NCBI GenBank assembly: GCA_910587465.1 | Contig: CAJUMS010000049.1 | Coordinates: forward strand, 1 to 11,447 | Direction: 5' to 3' | Origin: an uncultured Oscillospiraceae bacterium | GTDB lineage: Bacteria; Bacillota; Clostridia; Oscillospirales; Ruminococcaceae | Length of the DNA: 11,447 nt | Shown: positions 6,591 to 11,447 of the stretch, piece by piece | How positions within the stretch are numbered: the first letter of the stretch is position 1 | Layout: each line of letters starts with the position of its first letter | Made by a program: the position numbers and the translations under genes | The notes under the pieces: generated by a model | The model's database searches: none | Told to the model about the DNA's origin: nothing | What the model saw: only the letters and a program-made list of their open reading frames with translations

Positions 6591-8816
6591 GTGGACAAAC
6601 GTGACTTTTACAGGGAACTAATGGAAGAATATGCGTTTGATAAGGACAAGATATATATTAACGCGAAAAACGGAAAATTTACGGGAAATAAATTACGCAG
6701 GCAGCCGCTTCCGATTTATATAGGAATGACTGCGGCGGTAGCTGCTGTTGTGGTCACGGTGGGAACCATTACCGCGACGCAGCTTGAAAAGCCGAATGTT
6801 ATTGATCCGCTGCTTGCGGGGAGCTCGGTCGCGGAGCTGCCCAGCAATGAGCGTATCATAAAGGGACAGAACGATGTGCGCGATAACGAAAGCTCTAAGG
6901 AGCTGTTCGACGTACTTGTTAGTTTTGAGAGACCGCTTTCTTCGGCGGAGGTTCAGCGTGTGTTGCTGGCTCGTTCGGAGGGCAGTGTACCGATAAGCGC
7001 GCTGTATATGAAAGACGGTTTGACGATCATTGGGACAGATAATGTCGCAGAAGTATTCGGAACAAACGGCAACAGCAGCATTACGGGCGCTAAGATAAGA
7101 TGCGCGGGTTATCTGATGACACAGCTTCAGGACGACAGTCTCGTCCTTGCTGTGGAGATAATCAACGATGAAAACCCCGAGCTTATCACTCCAATTGTTG
7201 CCAGCACTAACAGCGTTGGCGACGATATCAGCTCTGAGAATTCTCAGAGCTCGGACATCAACTCGGATAACAGCAGCATTGACAGTGAAAGCAGCAGCGA
7301 GAGCAGTTCAACAGAGCCGCCTGTATCGAGTGTGCCCGAGAGCAGCGTCAGCGAACCTCCCGTACCTCCTGCTTACGAGATAGAAAATCATATATCTGCG
7401 ATTGACAGCGGATATTCTCCCGCAATCATGCCAGTCACGGATAATTCGGCACTTCTTATACCGATAGACGTTATGGTCAGTTTACCAGAGGGGGCGGAGT
7501 TGCCGTATAATCCCGACAGATTTTCTTATCTGACCGAGGATATTGGCGCGAAACAGGCTTATTTCCTAAACGATAACACGGTCTATGTGCGGACCGAAAA
7601 CGATATGCGTTTGTATACTGTGACTGATGAAACGGTCAATCTTTCCGCTTCGCAGGAGTGCGGGGATACGACGGTATTCTGGATCGCCGAAAACGGCGGA
7701 CGGCTATTGGCGTTTGGTGCCGACGGAAAGCTGTATGATGTTGACGCGAACAGCGGAAAGATAAACGTTATTTCTCTTGACAGCGCAGTAGGTTCGGGTG
7801 CCGTTTACGAGATTGCCTACAACGAGGAAACAGATATTCTGGCACTGAATATATTTGAGAACGACAGCTACACTCTGAAAATTTACGAGGGCGGCTTTGA
7901 CGCGGCTAACGTAAAAAAACTATACAGCAGTCAGACGGCATTTTCTTTGGTCGCTGCAAATTACGGCATAGGTGATATCAGAGCAAGCGTGTTCTTTGCG
8001 TATTATTCGGGAAGCGATCTGCTGGTATACAAGGCTTCCTCTGTGGAAGAGCCATCCGTTATCGCCACTATCCAAGGCAAGTATAGCATTAAGTCCAATG
8101 CTGCGTTTACTCATGCGCTGCTTAAAAGCGATATGTCGGATTTGATATTCGATCCCTCAAGCTACGGGCTAATCAGGCTTTCAGACTCGAACGTGCAGTT
8201 TGGCGTTTCAAAGCACAGCTTCCTTTCCGGTGACGGTTATTACACGATCGACAACGGCGACAAGGTCCCCAGCGGTGGCATATCCGTTATTGCTAAGTTC
8301 GACTTTAAGCGCAGCTTTTCTCGATATTATCTGGCGGCTGCCGAAAACGGCGCTGTACGGATCGTCAACGGTATTTATACCGACAGAGCCAAAAACGACT
8401 ATCTGACGTTTGAAACTCCCGAGGAAAACGCTTCAACAGATATGCGCTCGGCAGTCAACGCGGCTGTCGGTTTGCAAAACGCACTTGCAGAAAAGCTTTG
8501 CGAAAGCTGTGGTATTACTGATAAGGCAACGCTTGAAAACTTAATTACGGCTTGCTTCAGTGAAACTGCTGCGGAAAATCTGAAGAGGCGCTGCACACTC
8601 GGCGAGGGTGAGACCCTTGAGTATTCAAACGGTCTGATTTATCCCATCAACCTCTCCGATACGGTGCTCGTCATCTCCGAGGAAACTGAAGCGGGCGCTA
8701 ACGGAACGCTTTATATCAACGCGGGCGTCTTTGACGGAAAAACAGCGTATTATTCCTGCACAGTCAAACTGCAAAAAACCGAGAACGGTTATAAAGCAGA
8801 CGGCGTTATTGAATAA
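6591..8816 (+). CDS. Large single-pass membrane protein, probable anti-sigma/sensor partner of the ECF sigma factor
   Basis: The protein has 741 residues and starts at GTG, 7 nt after a strong AAAGGGGG (6576-6583). It has a short charged cytoplasmic segment (1-39), one membrane helix (about 41-65) and a very large outside part. The outside part begins with a first domain (about 100-205). A Ser/Asp/Glu-rich linker (about 213-256) ending in Pro/Val/Ser repeats follows. Next comes a beta-rich stretch (about 262-600) with recurring YxVxTENDxxLYTV- and LLAFGADGKLYDVD-like blades that suggests a beta-propeller. The C-terminal domain (about 605-741) carries Cys637, Cys640, Cys656, Cys668 and Cys723. 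Its place directly after a sigma factor and its type II topology suggest that the roughly 40-residue N-terminus binds the sigma factor and the ectodomain senses an external signal. This is inference, as no classic zinc-binding HxxxCxxC anti-sigma motif is present. I do not recognise a named family. Confidence 0.65.
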   Translation: MDKRDFYRELMEEYAFDKDKIYINAKNGKFTGNKLRRQPLPIYIGMTAAVAAVVVTVGTITATQLEKPNVIDPLLAGSSVAELPSNERIIKGQNDVRDNESSKELFDVLVSFERPLSSAEVQRVLLARSEGSVPISALYMKDGLTIIGTDNVAEVFGTNGNSSITGAKIRCAGYLMTQLQDDSLVLAVEIINDENPELITPIVASTNSVGDDISSENSQSSDINSDNSSIDSESSSESSSTEPPVSSVPESSVSEPPVPPAYEIENHISAIDSGYSPAIMPVTDNSALLIPIDVMVSLPEGAELPYNPDRFSYLTEDIGAKQAYFLNDNTVYVRTENDMRLYTVTDETVNLSASQECGDTTVFWIAENGGRLLAFGADGKLYDVDANSGKINVISLDSAVGSGAVYEIAYNEETDILALNIFENDSYTLKIYEGGFDAANVKKLYSSQTAFSLVAANYGIGDIRASVFFAYYSGSDLLVYKASSVEEPSVIATIQGKYSIKSNAAFTHALLKSDMSDLIFDPSSYGLIRLSDSNVQFGVSKHSFLSGDGYYTIDNGDKVPSGGISVIAKFDFKRSFSRYYLAAAENGAVRIVNGIYTDRAKNDYLTFETPEENASTDMRSAVNAAVGLQNALAEKLCESCGITDKATLENLITACFSETAAENLKRRCTLGEGETLEYSNGLIYPINLSDTVLVISEETEAGANGTLYINAGVFDGKTAYYSCTVKLQKTENGYKADGVIE
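7227..7365 (+). repeat. Serine-rich low-complexity linker coding segment
   Basis: This part of the membrane protein gene is made of repeated agc/agt/tcg serine codons mixed with aspartate and glutamate codons. It then changes to Pro/Val/Ser codons. It encodes a flexible spacer (residues about 213-258) between two outside domains. Such tracts often vary in length between strains. Confidence 0.6.
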
Positions 8817-8826
8817 AAACATAATA

Positions 8827-8886
8827 TTTCCCCGTTTGTTCTGCGGCGCCTCACCTCATACCGCAGTATAAACGGGGAAACTTTTT
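8827..8886 (+). terminator. Long hairpin with T tract between the membrane protein and NusG domain II genes
   Basis: TTTCCCCGTTT (8827-8837) is a perfect 11 bp complement of AAACGGGGAAA (8870-8880). Inside it, CTGCGG (8841-8846) pairs with CCGCAG (8861-8866) across a 3x3 internal loop. CTTTTTC follows directly, as in an intrinsic terminator. It starts 10 nt after the stop codon at 8816. Only 14 nt separate it from the AGGAGA of the next gene, so it could act as a partial terminator (attenuator) or as an mRNA-protecting hairpin within an operon. Confidence 0.75.
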
Positions 8887-8905
8887 CGTATAACAGGAGA
8901 AAGCT

Positions 8906-9271
8906 ATGAACAGAAAATTTGCGGTCTCGTCAATGTTGACGGCACTTGCCGCGGCAGCGGGAATCACTGTGTGGCTGATAATGCGGAACGCACCGTGCGA
9001 AAACCCCGCCGCCGAGATATATCTGAACGGTGAGCTGCTGAAAAATGTCTCGCTGTCGGAGGAATGTGAATTTACCATTGATTGCGGGAGCGGTCATAAT
9101 ACCGTGACCGTGCGCGGCGGAACGATCTCTGTCACAGAGGCAGACTGCCCCGATAAGGTATGCATACGCACGGGCGCGATATCGGGAGGGACTGTGCCGA
9201 TAGTATGTCTTCCGCATCGTCTGGAGATACGAGTTGTTAACGGTGCGGACAGTGTTGACGCCGAAATATGA
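8906..9271 (+). CDS. NusG domain II-containing membrane-anchored protein
   Basis: This 121-residue protein has an N-terminal membrane helix (about 5-26) followed by one small beta domain. The domain shows the family signature DCPDKVCIRTGAI (about 80-92) and PIVCLPHRLEI (about 98-108), including the paired cysteines Cys81, Cys86 and Cys100. This is the domain called NusG domain II in Firmicutes proteins. Despite the name, the protein has no NGN domain and is not a transcription elongation factor. The usual neighbours in related bacteria are membrane transport or electron-transfer genes such as Gx transporter, FMN-binding or RNF components; none is present here. AGGAGA (8895-8900) sits 5 nt before the ATG. 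The gene lies just after the hairpin at 8827-8886, so expression may depend on read-through from the sigma operon. Its biochemical function is not established. Confidence 0.88.
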   Translation: MNRKFAVSSMLTALAAAAGITVWLIMRNAPCENPAAEIYLNGELLKNVSLSEECEFTIDCGSGHNTVTVRGGTISVTEADCPDKVCIRTGAISGGTVPIVCLPHRLEIRVVNGADSVDAEI

Positions 9272-9325
9272 ACGTTGAAAACGATCGTCTTGTAATACGC
9301 TAACAAGCTATCACGACAATATCAC

Positions 9326-9375
9326 ACCGCGGAATTCACTGCCGATTTTTCGCGGTCTTTTTTATTTTTTATATT
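9326..9375 (+). terminator. Intrinsic terminator after the NusG domain II gene
   Basis: ACCGCG (9326-9331) pairs with CGCGGT (9351-9356). An inner AAT/ATT pairing may extend the stem. A long T-rich run (9358-9370) follows. It ends the upstream unit before the separate promoter at 9374. Confidence 0.7.
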
Positions 9376-9402
9376 GCTTTTTCTTGAGCAATAGTGTATA
9401 AT
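9374..9402 (+). promoter_or_regulatory. Promoter of the GH26 operon
   Basis: TTGCTT (9374-9379) and a perfect TATAAT (9397-9402) are separated by 17 nt. The expected start is near 9409 and the leader is short, with AAAGGAA (9418-9424) as ribosome binding site. I see no catabolite-control (cre) operator or ECF-type -35 element in the immediate region. Confidence 0.7.
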
Positions 9403-9432
9403 TAAATAAAATACACGAAAGGAATGACTTTT

Positions 9433-10797
9433 ATGAAACGTTTTTTGGCAATTATTATCACTCTTGCGCTGACAGCGTCTCTGACAGCTTGTTCAGTTGA
9501 CACGGAAAGCTCGGTCAGCACTCCCGAAAGTTCGTTTTCAACAAGCTTGTCTTCAACAAGCTCAAGTTCATCAACGAAGACTTCAAGTAATGTTGAGAAT
9601 TCATCGACAACAAGCACTATTATTGAAAGCTCCTCAACAATCGGCAGTACGGGAAGTTCGCCTTTATCGGGCAACACCGAAGGCTCATCGACAAGTACAA
9701 GCACCGATGAAAGCTCAATGACCTCAAGCAGTTCAAGCGCTGCGGAAAGCTCTTCTTCCGTAAGCGCTCCCGTGCATTCCGAGACAACAAGCACCACCGA
9801 AAGCGCAACCTCATCAAGCGTTCCTGATAGCTCTGTAACAAGCTCCGCCACGAGCACATCAACGACATCTCCCGATGAACCGGAGCCTTCCACAAAGCCC
9901 ATACTATCCAATCCCGACGCCACGGAGGAGGCTGTTCGGCTATACGAGTATATCTGCGATACATATGGCAAGGCTATAATATCGGGACAGCAGGAGTCCA
10001 CCTGGATGGGCAGCGAACAATACGAGTTCGACTATATCTATAACAATACGGGAAGATACCCAGCGATACGCGGTCTGGACTATATGAACGATGACTTCAG
10101 CGGCGTAAACAGGCGCGCAAAGGAATGGCACGACCGCGGCGGCATCGTAACGATCTGCTGGCACTGCGGCTTTGACTTTACGGGAAGCTGGGACGAGTGC
10201 ATGAAAACCGTGCGCAATGACTGGGATCTTGCACTCACCGAGGGTACTCCCGAATACGAGAGCCTTATCGCGGGTATGGACAAGGCGGCAAAAGCGCTCA
10301 AGGAGCTTAAAGACCAGAATATCCCTGTGCTTTGGAGACCGTTCCACGAGCTTGACGGCGGGTGGTTCTGGTGGAGCAAGGGCGGCGCTGATAACTTCAA
10401 GGAAATATGGAAGATAATGTACCGCCGCTACACCGACTACTGGGAACTTGACAACCTGATCTGGGTGCTCGGATACTCGGGCAACGGACGCGATTACGCC
10501 GATTGGTACCCCGGAGACGAATATGTTGACATTGCGGGCGCAGACTCCTATAACGACGGCGCAAATCAGCGGCTGTATGTATTGGTGAGAAGAGTGATCG
10601 GAGAGGAAAAGCCCGTCTGCTTCCACGAGTGCGGGCGCATACCGACAGTCAAGCAATTACAGGACGGAAAAGCGGGCTGGGTATGGTTTATGACCTGGCA
10701 TACCGAACACATTGTTGACGGCAATAAAATATCCGATCTGAACGAAATATACAACGACGAGTACGTCATAACGCTTGACGAACTGCCACCGCTCTGA
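9433..10797 (+). CDS. Glycoside hydrolase family 26 lipoprotein (probable endo-beta-1,4-mannanase)
   Basis: This predicted surface enzyme cleaves beta-mannan or a related beta-glycan. The chosen start is the ATG at 9433, 8 nt after AAAGGAA, giving 454 residues; an in-frame ATG at 9424 overlaps the ribosome binding site. A lipoprotein signal peptide ends in the lipobox SLTAC, with Cys20 as lipidation site. A very long Ser/Thr-rich linker (about 21-150) follows. The GH26 catalytic domain spans about 158-450. The acid/base Glu306 lies in WRPFHELDGGWFWW, and the nucleophile is probably Glu399 in CFHECGRIP. GADSYND (369-375) and MTWH (420-423) fit the usual active-site surround. No carbohydrate-binding module is visible. 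It is followed by an aldo/keto reductase 13 nt away, probably in the same operon. The family is secure; mannan as substrate is the common family activity, but xylan or mixed-linkage glucan are also known for GH26. Confidence 0.92.
   Translation: MKRFLAIIITLALTASLTACSVDTESSVSTPESSFSTSLSSTSSSSSTKTSSNVENSSTTSTIIESSSTIGSTGSSPLSGNTEGSSTSTSTDESSMTSSSSSAAESSSSVSAPVHSETTSTTESATSSSVPDSSVTSSATSTSTTSPDEPEPSTKPILSNPDATEEAVRLYEYICDTYGKAIISGQQESTWMGSEQYEFDYIYNNTGRYPAIRGLDYMNDDFSGVNRRAKEWHDRGGIVTICWHCGFDFTGSWDECMKTVRNDWDLALTEGTPEYESLIAGMDKAAKALKELKDQNIPVLWRPFHELDGGWFWWSKGGADNFKEIWKIMYRRYTDYWELDNLIWVLGYSGNGRDYADWYPGDEYVDIAGADSYNDGANQRLYVLVRRVIGEEKPVCFHECGRIPTVKQLQDGKAGWVWFMTWHTEHIVDGNKISDLNEIYNDEYVITLDELPPL
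9494..9890 (+). repeat. Ser/Thr-rich low-complexity linker coding segment
   Basis: About 130 codons are mainly Ser and Thr (tca, agc, aca, acg), with occasional Glu and Pro. Short direct repeats occur, for example TTCAACAAGCT at 9537-9547 and 9552-9562. The encoded linker should hold the catalytic domain away from the membrane, through the cell wall, and may be glycosylated. The antisense strand is open over the same stretch only because of this biased composition. Confidence 0.75.
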
Positions 10798-10810
10798 GAA
10801 AGGAATTAAA

Positions 10811-11447
10811 ATGTATATTGCCAGCGAAAAAAGATATGATAAAATGCTTTACAGACGGTGCGGAAACAGCGGCTTGAAGCTGCCCGCGGTATCGCTTGGA
10901 CTGTGGAAGAATTTTGGGCACAATGGCTGTTTCGCGAATATGGAGGAAATGATTCATACCGCATTCGACCTTGGGATAACGCATTTCGATCTCGCCAACA
11001 ACTACGGCAATCCTTTCAACGGGAGTGCCGAGGAGAATTTCGGCAGGATACTCGCCGATATGCGGCTATACCGAGACGAAATGTGTATTTCCACAAAGGC
11101 GGGCTACGAGATGTGGGCGGGTCCTTACGGCGACCGCAACGGCTCGCGTAAATATCTCACTGCATCGCTTGATCAGAGCCTGAAACGCCTGGGACTTGAG
11201 TATGTCGATATTTTCTACCACCACGTATTCGATCCTAACACTCCGCTTGAGGAAACCGCTCTCGCGCTTGACAACGCCGTTCGTCAAGGCAAGGCGCTGT
11301 ATGTTGGCATTTCAAACTACAACAGCGTGCAGACCGCTGAGATCTCGGCGATATTCAGCGAGCTGCACACGCCGTTTATCATCAACCAGCCGTCCTACTC
11401 GATGCTCAACAGGTGGATAGAAGACGACAGTCTTGACAAGTACGCTT
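10811..11447 (+). CDS. Aldo/keto reductase, YghZ (AKR14)-like; partial, runs off the right edge
   Basis: Translation from ATG 10811 stays open for 212 codons to the end of the window, so the C-terminal third is missing. This cytoplasmic TIM-barrel oxidoreductase would use NADPH to reduce aldehydes. The catalytic tetrad is visible: Asp60 and Tyr65 in THFDLANNYG, Lys96 in ISTKAGYEMWAGPYG, and His138 in YVDIFYHH. GSAEENFGRIL (71-81), GKALYVGISNY (160-170) and NQPSYSMLNRW (192-202) match the YghZ/L-glyceraldehyde 3-phosphate reductase group and related potassium-channel beta-subunit-like proteins. The natural substrate is not certain; family members act on L-glyceraldehyde 3-phosphate and methylglyoxal. 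GAAAGGA (10798-10804) begins right after the GH26 stop codon, which indicates co-transcription with the glycosidase. Confidence 0.92.
   Translation, partial: MYIASEKRYDKMLYRRCGNSGLKLPAVSLGLWKNFGHNGCFANMEEMIHTAFDLGITHFDLANNYGNPFNGSAEENFGRILADMRLYRDEMCISTKAGYEMWAGPYGDRNGSRKYLTASLDQSLKRLGLEYVDIFYHHVFDPNTPLEETALALDNAVRQGKALYVGISNYNSVQTAEISAIFSELHTPFIINQPSYSMLNRWIEDDSLDKYA

Noticed and set aside
9402..10001. Minus-strand open frame of 199 codons rich in Val, Leu, Ser and Glu
   Set aside because: It is the shadow of the Ser/Thr-rich linker of the GH26 gene; the composition comes from reverse-complemented serine and threonine codons.
9940..10656. Minus-strand open frame of 238 codons
   Set aside because: It is antisense to the conserved GH26 catalytic domain, with no family resemblance.

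Overview
The window looks like ordinary chromosome from a low- to mid-GC Gram-positive anaerobe of the Clostridia, most likely a Ruminococcus-like (Oscillospiraceae) gut or rumen bacterium. This is inferred from four things: a zinc-ribbon type bL28; AT-rich spacers holding near-consensus housekeeping (sigma-A type) promoters and strong Shine-Dalgarno sites; a NusG domain II membrane protein; and a secreted GH26 mannanase-like lipoprotein with a long Ser/Thr linker. No rRNA, tRNA, CRISPR array, insertion sequence or phage gene was seen. The genus is not proven by anything read here.

Layout. Positions 1-385 are AT-rich and non-coding. They hold a consensus promoter firing left out of the window and a second one firing right into a class A penicillin-binding protein (386-2746, +). 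Two hairpin terminators (2756-2820) separate it from three convergent minus-strand genes: rpmB (2837-3025), trpS (3198-4199) and a class I PLP aminotransferase (4334-5521). Each of these has its own recognisable promoter. A divergent control region (5522-6008) carries the aminotransferase promoter and, back to back with it, a perfect consensus promoter that makes an unusually long leader with several dyads. This leader precedes an ECF-like sigma factor (6009-6554, +, probable TTG start), a large single-pass membrane protein that is probably its anti-sigma/sensor partner (6591-8816), and a NusG domain II protein (8906-9271). A strong hairpin lies between the last two. After another terminator and a fresh promoter come the GH26 lipoprotein (9433-10797) and, 13 nt later, an aldo/keto reductase running off the right edge (10811-11447).

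How the genes work together. The left half is housekeeping: wall synthesis, translation and amino-acid metabolism. The right half is envelope-facing: a sigma factor with a membrane partner that could sense something outside the cell, a small membrane-anchored NusG domain II protein, and a surface glycosidase paired with a cytoplasmic reductase. A link between the sigma system and the glycosidase is possible but unsupported, because the glycosidase operon has its own housekeeping-type promoter.

I found no convincing new defence, mobile or biosynthetic system. The best candidates for something undescribed are the long structured leader of the sigma factor, the very large unclassified ectodomain of its partner, and the hairpin placed so close to the NusG domain II gene that no separate promoter fits between them.
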